From JAKAWW01 sp049966775 (GTDB taxonomy: Archaea > Micrarchaeota > Micrarchaeia > Micrarchaeales > Micrarchaeaceae): DNA of 15,636 nt. Where the stretch lies: positions 1 through 15,636 of the forward strand of contig JBMFTZ010000022.1 in NCBI GenBank assembly GCA_049966775.1, in the 5' to 3' direction. Both the position numbers and the translations under genes were made by a program. The notes beneath the pieces are model-generated. The model saw nothing but the letters and a program-made list of their open reading frames with translations, ran no database searches and had not been told where the DNA came from. Below, piece after piece: positions 5,783 to 11,953 of the stretch (positions within the stretch are counted from its first letter, which is position 1; every line of letters begins with the position of its first letter).

Positions 5783-6682
5783 CTATTGTGTGATGGTTGT
5801 GCCGCTCCTTCCGCGCACAACTTCAACTAGCTTGTAGATGCTGCCGATATGCGCGCTTTCGCCTCCGCTTTCCAAAAACCTTATGCACGCATCAACCTTC
5901 GGCCTTATGCTGCCCTCTTCAAGCGAGCCGAGAAGCGCCTTCATCGTCTTTGCGCTCGAATGAGCGATCCCCGAGCGCCTGTCGTTTATGTCCCTGTATA
6001 CGTAATCTGTGTTTGTAAGTATTACCATCTTCTTTGCGCCCACCAGGCTCGCGATGAGCGCTGTCGTGTAATCCTTGTCTATCACCGCATCGATGCCAGC
6101 ATACATGCCTTTTTCCATATACACAGGTATGCCACCGCCTCCGCCGCATATCACATTAAAGTTGCTGAGCATGCGCCTTATCTTGTCTATCTCCAAAATG
6201 CCCACCGGCTTCGGCGAAGGTACAACCCTCCTGTACATGCCCCTCTCAATAACGTAATCGAACCTTTCTTTTCTCAGCTCCGCGAGCATCTTGCCCCTTG
6301 TGTAAAAAGGGCCGATCGGCTTGGACGGCTTCCTGAACGCGCTGTCATGCCTGTCCACAAGCGCGTGAGTCAGGATTGTGCAGAACCCAACTTTTGGCTT
6401 TGCATTGTTCAGCGCGGTTTCAAGCACCGAGCCAACCGAGCCCTGCGTCTCTGCGTTGAGCAGATACAACGGTAGCGGCTCTATCTTGCTGCTTATATTC
6501 TTGAGAAGCTCGTCGCCCACCTGGGTGCCGTTGCCGTGCGTAAGTACTATCCTGTAGCGCCTTGAAAGCGCTGCTATGCCTCTCGCGATCGTGCGTATGC
6601 TGCCCATTTCGCTCGAAACGCTCTGCCTGCCCTTCGGGTTGAGCAGCGCGTTACCGCCAAGGCCGATCACAATCACATCCAA
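5783..6682 (-). CDS. arcC: carbamate kinase
   Basis: Interconverts carbamoyl phosphate plus ADP with carbamate plus ATP, either harvesting ATP from carbamoyl phosphate or making carbamoyl phosphate; cytosolic. The 299-residue length is normal. Amino-acid-kinase-fold motifs run in order: GLGGNAL (7-13), LTHGNGTQVG (47-56), SKPIGPFYTRG (120-130), RRVVPSPKP (151-159), CGGGGGIPVY (179-188), DAVIDKDYTTALIA (198-211, K203), LTNTDYVYR (222-230) and IRPKVDACIRFLESGG (259-274, K262). The block LLNAETQGSVGSVLE replaces the usual D-V-C-G-A-x-S-Q-G-M-I-G-Y, a divergence near the substrate site. The start is TTG (6682) or GTG (6676). GCGGTG lies just upstream of the TTG, but the TATA box predicts a transcript starting near 6677, which would favour the GTG. 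No arginine deiminase or ornithine transcarbamylase is nearby. Convergent with mevalonate kinase. Confidence 0.9.
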   Translation of the reverse strand: MDVIVIGLGGNALLNPKGRQSVSSEMGSIRTIARGIAALSRRYRIVLTHGNGTQVGDELLKNISSKIEPLPLYLLNAETQGSVGSVLETALNNAKPKVGFCTILTHALVDRHDSAFRKPSKPIGPFYTRGKMLAELRKERFDYVIERGMYRRVVPSPKPVGILEIDKIRRMLSNFNVICGGGGGIPVYMEKGMYAGIDAVIDKDYTTALIASLVGAKKMVILTNTDYVYRDINDRRSGIAHSSAKTMKALLGSLEEGSIRPKVDACIRFLESGGESAHIGSIYKLVEVVRGRSGTTITQ

Positions 6683-6696
6683 GCAAGCACCGCAAC

Positions 6697-6708
6697 CGCA
6701 TAAATACC
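6697..6708. promoter_or_regulatory. apparently shared TATA box between divergent genes
   Basis: CCGCATAAATAC reads as CATAAATA rightward and TATTTATG leftward. It is about 26 bases from a start site for the HAD gene (transcript about 6729, ATG 6737). It is also about 26 bases from the carbamate kinase start region (about 6677, GTG 6676). No second convincing TATA box at the right distance was found for either gene, apart from a weaker CTATATG at 6721-6727 that is too close to the ATG. Confidence 0.45.
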
Positions 6709-6736
6709 TTGTTATGCATACTATATGAATGATTGA

Positions 6737-7330
6737 ATGCCAAAATTAATAATATTTGACATAGGCGGAGTGCTCATAAGCTATGGCGAGGAGAAGTATG
6801 CCGCATACATCTCAAAAAAGTACGGCATCCAATACAAAAAATTTATCGGTGTGTTAAACCGCTACCTGCCAGTGCTTGAACTGGGCAATGAGCGCACCAG
6901 CTCAGTGCTAAAAAGGCTCGCTCGCCAATTAGGCTTGACGGAAAGCGAGCTTGAATGGGGAAAGGCGTTCAGGCTGCTGGCAAAGCCCAACTCCGATGTG
7001 ATCAATCTCGCCAACAGGCTGGCAAGAAAGTACAAGCTCGTGCTGCTTACGAACATGAGCTTCAGCAGGTACAAGGAGGCAAGGGCACTGCTAAAGGGCG
7101 TAAGGTACAGAAGGATCTTTGCGTCGTGCTATATGCACATGAGGAAGCCCTCGAAGCAGATCTATCTGCATCTCCTCAAGGAGATGCACGCCAAGCCAAG
7201 CGAAGCGCTGTTCGTTGACAATCTTGCCGAGAACGTGGCAGGCGCCAGCAGGGTGGGCATAAGGGCGCTGCGTTTTGTCACGTACAAAACGCTTGTAAAG
7301 GATCTCAAAAAGCTTGGCGTGGTTGCATGA
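6737..7330 (+). CDS. HAD-family hydrolase, YihX-like
   Basis: This is a 197-residue haloacid-dehalogenase-superfamily protein, probably a small-molecule phosphatase. Motif I is FDIGGVL with the nucleophile D8. The usual second Asp (general acid, position 10) is Gly, as in the YihX/epoxide-hydrolase-N-domain branch. Motif II is LLTNMS (T105), motif III is RKPSKQIY (K137) and motif IV is ALFVDNLAENV (D161). Residues 15-85 form a helical cap of the type found in subfamily IA. It overlaps the proline dehydrogenase gene by four bases (ATGA), so the two are probably translated together and may act in related metabolism. The substrate cannot be read from the sequence. Loss of the acid/base Asp may make it slow or change the chemistry. 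Confidence 0.85.
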   Translation: MPKLIIFDIGGVLISYGEEKYAAYISKKYGIQYKKFIGVLNRYLPVLELGNERTSSVLKRLARQLGLTESELEWGKAFRLLAKPNSDVINLANRLARKYKLVLLTNMSFSRYKEARALLKGVRYRRIFASCYMHMRKPSKQIYLHLLKEMHAKPSEALFVDNLAENVAGASRVGIRALRFVTYKTLVKDLKKLGVVA

Positions 7331-8178
7331 TGCACGGATTCGCAGAGAGGCTTTTTGCAGGAAGGTGGATTGCTGGACCAGACATAAGCGACGCAATAGA
7401 AAGGGCGAAACGGTTCAACATGAGGAATATTTCGGCGATATTGAATTACCTGGGTGAGAGCCTCACTGATGAGGAAAGCGTGGAAAGCGCAGTGGATATG
7501 CACTTCAAGCTCATAGATGCAGTAAAACGAAGCAGGATAGATGCGAGCATCTCCATAAAGCCAACCGGTCTGGGCCTTTCGATAGGCTATGATGTGTTCG
7601 AATCAAACTATCTGCGCATACTGGAGCGCGCCTCGCGCGCTGGCTTGTTCGTATGGATGGACATGGAGGAGCCAAGGTTCATAGGCAGCGAGATAAAGGC
7701 TTACCTAGGAAGCATAGGGAGCTACAAGCAGATAGGTATATGCATACAGGCAAACATGAAGAGGAGTCTTTCCGACGTAAAGAGGATTGTGGCACGTGGC
7801 GGCGTAATAAGGCTCGTGAAAGGAGCGTATAGTGCTCCCGCCTGTGCTTCCTACGCATCAAGGGAGCAGGTCGACAATAATTTTATTAAGTTAATGAGAT
7901 ATATGTTCATGCATGCAAAAGAGTTCACCGTAGCAACGCACGACGCAAGGCTCATAGAGCTCGCGAGGCGCATGAACCGAAAGAGCGAGAAGGAAGTGAC
8001 ATACGCGATGCTTAACGGCATCAGGAATGAGCTTGTTGTCGAGCTTGCCCAGACAGAACGCGTTGCGGTATACGTGCCTTTTGGCACGGAGTGGATTCCG
8101 TACTCTTACAGGAGGCTCAGGGAAGCTGGCCATTTAAGCATAATATTGAAGTCCCTAATGGAAAAGCAGGGCATATAA
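7327..8178 (+). CDS. putA: proline dehydrogenase
   Basis: Oxidises proline to pyrroline-5-carboxylate using FAD, feeding electrons to the membrane. It is a stand-alone, TIM-barrel type of 283 residues. Family motifs run in order: NYLGE (40-44), SISIKPTGLG (74-83), DMEE (112-115), QANMKRS (141-147), RLVKGAY (162-168), THDARL (204-209) and the C-terminal VYVPFGTEWIPYSYRRLRE (248-266). The arginine pair in the last motif contacts the proline carboxylate in characterised enzymes. Translation is coupled to the upstream HAD gene. No pyrroline-5-carboxylate dehydrogenase is in the window. Residues 176-182 (ASREQVD) carry the 23-base repeat shared with mevalonate kinase; related sequence at this place is usual for this family. 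The gene symbol is by function only; bacterial putA is a longer fusion. Confidence 0.9.
   Translation: MMHGFAERLFAGRWIAGPDISDAIERAKRFNMRNISAILNYLGESLTDEESVESAVDMHFKLIDAVKRSRIDASISIKPTGLGLSIGYDVFESNYLRILERASRAGLFVWMDMEEPRFIGSEIKAYLGSIGSYKQIGICIQANMKRSLSDVKRIVARGGVIRLVKGAYSAPACASYASREQVDNNFIKLMRYMFMHAKEFTVATHDARLIELARRMNRKSEKEVTYAMLNGIRNELVVELAQTERVAVYVPFGTEWIPYSYRRLREAGHLSIILKSLMEKQGI
7854..7876 (+). repeat. 23-base exact repeat, copy 2 (inside proline dehydrogenase)
   Basis: Identical to 5221-5243 and in the same reading frame. The similarity continues more weakly for about ten more bases (V-D-x-N in both). Confidence 0.9.
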
Positions 8179-8182
8179 ATAG
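8171..8182 (+). promoter_or_regulatory. TATA box over the proline dehydrogenase stop codon
   Basis: GCATATAAATAG is a near-ideal archaeal TATA box and includes the TAA stop (8176-8178). It predicts a transcript from about 8202, through a 120-base leader, into tRNA-Gln. No better TATA box lies 26 bases upstream of the mature tRNA. Confidence 0.5.
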
Positions 8183-8322
8183 AGGGCGCTGGGAAGAAGA
8201 ATTTGCTTCAAATAGAGCATTACTGCATTGAAACCGGCGTGTGCGCCATAAGCCCTTCGAGGAAGCGTGCGCAACAAGCACATGGCCAAGCTCAAGGAGG
8301 CAATAGAAAATAAAAGAGGCTT
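8179..8322 (+). other. spacer between proline dehydrogenase and tRNA-Gln
   Basis: No convincing gene is present. If the TATA box at 8171 is used, bases from about 8202 form an unusually long tRNA leader. It holds small hairpins such as GAAG-AATTTG-CTTC (8197-8210) and GGCG-TGTG-CGCC (8237-8248). An open frame from 8283 runs through the tRNA and is not credible as a protein. Confidence 0.3.
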
Positions 8323-8395
8323 AGCCCCGTCGTCTAGCGGCCAAGGACGCAGGCCTTTGGAGCCTGCTACACCGGTTCGAATCCGGTCGGGGCTA
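8323..8395 (+). tRNA. trnQ: tRNA-Gln (anticodon UUG)
   Basis: A full cloverleaf folds without mismatches of note. The acceptor stem is AGCCCCG (8323-8329) with CGGGGCT (8388-8394), and the discriminator is A8395. The D arm is GTC...GAC. The anticodon stem is CAGGC/GCCTG around CTTTGGA, giving anticodon TTG. The T arm is ACCGG-TTCGAAT-CCGGT. No intron and no encoded CCA. The first pair A1-U72 fits archaeal tRNA-Gln, which is charged with Glu and then amidated by GatDE in archaea rather than by a GlnRS. Confidence 0.95.
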
Positions 8396-8639
8396 TCAGT
8401 GAAAGGGGCAATGCGGTAATGTGCTGATCGTTTGGAGCCGATGCCCATTAGTGCAATAATTTGCAAGGCGCAATCTGCAGCAGGAAGGGCGCAAATTAAC
8501 CGGATCTTCTGAGCGAAGAGAAATTCGATAGCACCGTTATTGTATAAATTCGACAACATGCCGGTGCCATAAGACGAAAAGATAAAAAGCTATAATGTGG
8601 ATGTTATTGGCGGCACAAATCCGTTGCCGCAGTGCTTTT
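8396..8639 (+). other. spacer upstream of the transporter
   Basis: No gene is seen. TATA-like sequences at 8541-8550 (TGTATAAATT) and 8581-8590 (GATAAAAAGC) could drive the downstream gene. An eight-base inverted repeat (TAATTTGC ... GCAAATTA) encloses 8460-8495, and GGGCA/TGCCC arms lie at 8406-8410 and 8442-8446. Either could be an end structure of the tRNA transcript. Confidence 0.35.
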
Positions 8640-9488
8640 ATGATCGCATGGTATTACTTGGCAATACTGTCGTCCATATTCATGGGCCTCTCCACCATAG
8701 TGGAGAAGCGGGCATTGAAGACGGAGCATCCTACCGCATACAGCGCAAGCTTTGCCACGCTTGTCGCAATAGTATCGTTGATATTCATCCCGTGGGCCAG
8801 GTTCGATATATCCGTTTCGACTGTTGCAATAATATACGTGCTTAGCGTAATATCCACCTCTACATACGTGCTCACAGCGAAGGTGTACAAGCATTCCAGC
8901 ATATCCATAGCAACTCCAATACTTAGCTCGCTGCCCATGTTCTTCGTAATACTCCTTGCGTTCGCGTTTCTCGGAGAGAAGCTGAGCATGGTGCAGTATG
9001 TGAGCGTCGCCGTGCTCATAATAGCCACGTACCTCATATTGGGCGACAGGGACGAGCCGAAGCGCAAGTACGTAATAATGCTCGTGCTCGTCTCCTTCCT
9101 TTCAGGTATAGGATTCATAGTTACCAAATACCTGCTGGGTGGCATGGTCAACGCGTTCGCGTTCCTTATACTTTCTGAGATCTTCATCGCGTTCAACATG
9201 CTCCTCTACATATCAATAAAGTTCGGCGGCCTCCGCGAAGTGGTCACAAACACGAAGGCCAACAAAGTGCCAATCCTTACAATCGTCGCGCTTGCCATAG
9301 CATACAGGCTCACCTTCTACCTTTCTCTTTATACCGCTCAGGTGAGCCTCGCCATGCCGTTGAGGAACACGGCCAATGTGCTGCTCATAGTCATAGGCGG
9401 CGGGCTTTTGTTCAAGGAAGTGGACCTCAAGAAGAAGCTCGTGCTCGCTCTAGTAATGGTGGCATGCGCATATGTGCTTGTCGTATAA
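8640..9488 (+). CDS. EamA/DMT-superfamily membrane transporter
   Basis: This is a hydrophobic protein of 282 residues with about ten membrane helices in two repeated five-helix halves. The first half begins with YYLAILSSIFMGLSTIVEKRAL and ends near LIIATYLILGDRDE. The second begins with YVIMLVLVSFLSGIGFIVTKYL and ends with LVLALVMVACAYVLVV. The EKR after helix 1, the FLGEKL between helices 4 and 5 and the LLFKEVDLKKK at the matching place in the second half are the usual EamA landmarks. These carriers move amino acids, metabolites or other small solutes; the substrate cannot be told. The ATG at 8640 is chosen over one at 8595 because the latter adds a polar, arginine-rich 15-residue extension and lies at or before the likely transcript start. 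Confidence 0.85.
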   Translation: MIAWYYLAILSSIFMGLSTIVEKRALKTEHPTAYSASFATLVAIVSLIFIPWARFDISVSTVAIIYVLSVISTSTYVLTAKVYKHSSISIATPILSSLPMFFVILLAFAFLGEKLSMVQYVSVAVLIIATYLILGDRDEPKRKYVIMLVLVSFLSGIGFIVTKYLLGGMVNAFAFLILSEIFIAFNMLLYISIKFGGLREVVTNTKANKVPILTIVALAIAYRLTFYLSLYTAQVSLAMPLRNTANVLLIVIGGGLLFKEVDLKKKLVLALVMVACAYVLVV

Positions 9489-9521
9489 TTGCATAGCAAT
9501 ATATTGTTTTGTGCCCAAACA

Positions 9522-9581
9522 GTACTGTGATGAGACGAGGTATTTCTGAGCTGTGATGAAAAGAGAGTCTCTCTGAAGTGG
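9522..9581 (+). ncRNA. C/D box sRNA (2'-O-methylation guide)
   Basis: All four boxes are exact and correctly spaced: C box GTGATGA (9527-9533), 12-base guide GACGAGGTATTT (9534-9545), D' box CTGA (9546-9549), three-base spacer, C' box GTGATGA (9553-9559), 13-base guide (9560-9572) and D box CTGA (9573-9576). The ends pair as ACT (9524-9526) with AGT (9577-9579). It lies between two same-strand genes. TATA-like GTATAATT at the end of the transporter gene (9483-9490) could start it near 9512. By the N-plus-5 rule the first guide would direct methylation of an A in target AAAUACCUCGUC, which resembles the conserved GAAAUUCCUUGUC of 23S rRNA domain IV (E. coli about 1935-1947). The second guide's target is AGAGACUCUCUUU; I do not recognise its source. 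Confidence 0.85.
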
Positions 9582-9585
9582 TTGG

Positions 9586-10287
9586 ATGACAAATAAGATT
9601 TACCTTAGCGACCCCTATGTGCTCGAAATCAATGCCGCAATCACTGGAGTGCAGGGCAATACGATAACCCTTGACAGGACAATATTCTATCCGACAGGCG
9701 GCGGGCAGCCGTGCGACACTGGCATTATAAGTAATTATAAGGTTGTTGATGTAAAAAAGGACGGCGACGAAGTGGTCCATGTGCTTGAGGCAGAACCGAG
9801 CCTTAAAGTCGGCGAGGTCGTGCACTGCGCCATAGACTGGGAAAAACGCTACATGCACATGAGGCTTCATACCGCGCTGCACATAATAGACGGCATTGTG
9901 GAGAAGCTTTACCAGGGCAAGATCACCGGCGGGCAGATATACGATGATCGCGCAAGGATAGATTTTGATGTCCCAAATCTTGACCGCGCCAAAGCTGCAG
10001 AGATACTGAGTTCCGCGCAGCAAATCGTGGCGGAAAACCGCAAGGTATCCGCAAGATTCCTGAGCAAGGAAGAAGCGCAGAGCATACCTAACCTAGCAAG
10101 GACTGAGCCAGGTGCGGACTTGCTTGCGACCCTGGATAGTGTGCGCGTAATAGATATAGAAGGCTTTGACTTTCAGCTTGACGGAGGCACTCACGTTGCA
10201 GGCACCGGCGAGGTTGGAAGCATCGAGATGATAAAATACGAGAGCAAGGGCGCCCACAACAAGCGGATAGAAATAGCGCTGAAATAG
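9586..10287 (+). CDS. alaX: AlaX-type alanyl-tRNA editing protein
   Basis: A stand-alone deacylase that hydrolyses Ser- or Gly-mischarged tRNA-Ala in trans, related to the editing domain of alanyl-tRNA synthetase. At 233 residues it is the medium (AlaX-M) size, with an N-terminal beta-barrel part followed by the editing core. YPTGGGQPCDTG (35-46) is the conserved glycine motif. The metal site is RLHTALHII (H95, H99) with DGGTHVAGTGEVG (H203). The position held by Cys in many relatives (C-x-x-x-H) is D199 here, as in some AlaX proteins. The ATG at 9586 follows AAGTGGTTGG. That ribosome-binding sequence starts immediately after the D box of the sRNA, so sRNA and gene are packed end to end. Convergent with sufU, 24 bases apart. 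Confidence 0.92.
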   Translation: MTNKIYLSDPYVLEINAAITGVQGNTITLDRTIFYPTGGGQPCDTGIISNYKVVDVKKDGDEVVHVLEAEPSLKVGEVVHCAIDWEKRYMHMRLHTALHIIDGIVEKLYQGKITGGQIYDDRARIDFDVPNLDRAKAAEILSSAQQIVAENRKVSARFLSKEEAQSIPNLARTEPGADLLATLDSVRVIDIEGFDFQLDGGTHVAGTGEVGSIEMIKYESKGAHNKRIEIALK

Positions 10288-10311
10288 CATCTTGCAGGCA
10301 AGTCAGAGCGC

Positions 10312-10710
10312 TCAGAGGCTCCGCGTCTTTGCGTCAGGCTCTTTGTGCATATATAGGAAGATCGCTTCCTTGAGCGCCTTGAGCGATATGGTCGCGCAGT
10401 GCAGCCTTGCAGGCCCAGGGTCGACGCCCATGAGCCCTATTATGTCGCTCACACCCATCCTTTCCAATTCATCGAGGCTCTTGCCTTTTGCATAATCAGT
10501 TAGCATGCTCGCGCTCGCCGTGCTTATCGCACAGCCGTTTCCATCAAATTTTATGTCTTCGACTTTGTTGCCCTTGACCTTGATATAGATCGTAATGTCA
10601 TCGCCGCAGACCATGTTGTGCTCGTGCATGCTCGCGCTTGCGTTTTCCATCCTGCCCTTGTTGTGCGGGTGCTCGTAATGATCTATTATTTCCTCAGCAT
10701 AAATGTCCAC
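10312..10710 (-). CDS. sufU: Fe-S cluster scaffold / sulfur acceptor, IscU/SufU family
   Basis: Last gene of the SUF operon; it receives sulfur from SufS and holds or passes on the nascent cluster. A GTG at 10710 gives 132 residues and is preceded at proper distance by AGGGTTGA. A TTG at 10719 would add three residues and overlap the sufS stop. The three ligand cysteines are present: C35 in VCGDD with D37 behind it, C60 in GNGCAISTASASM, and C105 in RLHCATISLKALKEAI. The spacing between the second and third Cys (44 residues) matches IscU (C63-C106 in E. coli). It does not match SufU, which carries an extra 18-20 residue segment there (C66-C128 in B. subtilis). H104 before the last Cys is also IscU-like, but the LPPVK chaperone-binding motif is missing. 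Confidence 0.9.
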   Translation of the reverse strand: MDIYAEEIIDHYEHPHNKGRMENASASMHEHNMVCGDDITIYIKVKGNKVEDIKFDGNGCAISTASASMLTDYAKGKSLDELERMGVSDIIGLMGVDPGPARLHCATISLKALKEAIFLYMHKEPDAKTRSL

Positions 10711-10711
10711 G

Positions 10712-11953
10712 CTAGTCAACCCTGAATATTTTCTTCACCTTATTAATCGCGTCGACAGCCTTATCCACCTCGCTCTCGGTATTGTAAAGGTAGAAGCTCA
10801 TCCTTGAAACCGCGCTTTCGCCGAGCTTCTCCATAACCAGCGGCATCGCGCAGTGGTGGCCAGCCCTTATCGCTATGCCGTTGCTATCGAATACCTGTGC
10901 CACGTCGTGGGCGTGCACTCCTTTTATGCTGAACGAGATGACCCCGCCGCGTCTTTCCAGTGCATCCTTGCCAAGGCCAAACACCCTTACGTTCTTCACG
11001 CCCTCGAGGCTTTCAAGCGCGTATTTTGTGAGCTTTTTCTCGTGCTTAGTTATACCTTCCATGCCCACCTTGCCCAGGTAGTCGAGCGCGGCGCCGAAGC
11101 CTATAGCGTCTGCTATATTGGATGTTCCTGCTTCGAATTTCCAAGGCAGCGCGTTCCACGTGCAAGAATAGAATTCAACGGTGCTTATCATGTCGCCGCC
11201 GCCTATGAGCGGCTCCATATGCTCAAGAATGTCGCGCTTCGCGTAAAGCACGCCTATACCAGTAGGGCCTAGCATCTTGTGTGCTGAAAACGCAAAGAAA
11301 TCGGCATCAATATCATTTACGTCCACTCTTATGTGCGGTGCCGATTGTGCACCATCGATAAGCACCTTCGCTCCGTGCTTGTGGGCTTTCCTTGCAATAC
11401 CCTTCACGTTGTTGATTGTGCCGAGCACGTTCGAAGCATGCGCTATTGCGACAAGCGTGGGGTTCTTTTCAAGCTGCTCGTTGAGGCTCTGCATATCGAG
11501 CTCGCTCAAGCTGCTGTCGAGCTTCACGTAATCCAGCACCGCGCCTTTTCTCTTCGCAAGCAGCTGCCATGGTACCATGTTGCTGTGGTGCTCCATCTCG
11601 CTTATCAGTATGTGGTCGCCTTTCTTTATGTTGGCTTCGCCCCACGTGAGCGCTACGAGGTTTATGGCTTCTGTTGTGTTCCTTACATATACGATTTCCT
11701 CCATGGCGCTTGCGTTGATGTGTTTTGCCGTCTTCACCTTTGAATCAATGTACGCTTCTGTCGCGCGCTCTGCTATCTCATATATGCCCCTGTGTATGTT
11801 GGCATTGTAGTGCGTGTAATAATCGGAAATCGCGTCTATGACCTGCCTTGGCTTCTGCGAAGTTGCTGCATTGTCAAGGTACACAAGGCGCTTGCCGTTC
11901 ATCTTTATTGTGAGTATCGGGAAATCCTTCCTTATACTATTCACGTCTATCAT
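10712..11953 (-). CDS. sufS: cysteine desulfurase SufS
   Basis: PLP enzyme that removes sulfur from cysteine, leaving alanine and a persulfide for the SUF machinery; cytosolic dimer. At 413 residues it has normal length. The PLP lysine is K226 in AFSAHKMLGPTGIG. The stacking His is in EMEHHSN (122-123). D200 is in LIDGAQSAPH. The catalytic Cys is C368 in RAGHHCAMP, the short-loop form typical of group II (SufS/CsdA) rather than IscS. The ATG overlaps the sufC stop codon by four bases (ATGA), and its own TAG is followed closely by the sufU start, so the three genes are translationally coupled. A dedicated SufE is absent; sufU is the presumed sulfur acceptor. Confidence 0.95.
   Translation of the reverse strand: MIDVNSIRKDFPILTIKMNGKRLVYLDNAATSQKPRQVIDAISDYYTHYNANIHRGIYEIAERATEAYIDSKVKTAKHINASAMEEIVYVRNTTEAINLVALTWGEANIKKGDHILISEMEHHSNMVPWQLLAKRKGAVLDYVKLDSSLSELDMQSLNEQLEKNPTLVAIAHASNVLGTINNVKGIARKAHKHGAKVLIDGAQSAPHIRVDVNDIDADFFAFSAHKMLGPTGIGVLYAKRDILEHMEPLIGGGDMISTVEFYSCTWNALPWKFEAGTSNIADAIGFGAALDYLGKVGMEGITKHEKKLTKYALESLEGVKNVRVFGLGKDALERRGGVISFSIKGVHAHDVAQVFDSNGIAIRAGHHCAMPLVMEKLGESAVSRMSFYLYNTESEVDKAVDAINKVKKIFRVD

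Noticed and set aside
5849..6475. 208-residue open frame opposite carbamate kinase
   Set aside because: Antisense of a well-supported gene; high-GC codon bias keeps the opposite strand open.
8283..8420. Open frame starting ATGGCCAAG that reads through tRNA-Gln
   Set aside because: It spans a perfect tRNA; overlap with a structural RNA makes a protein very unlikely.
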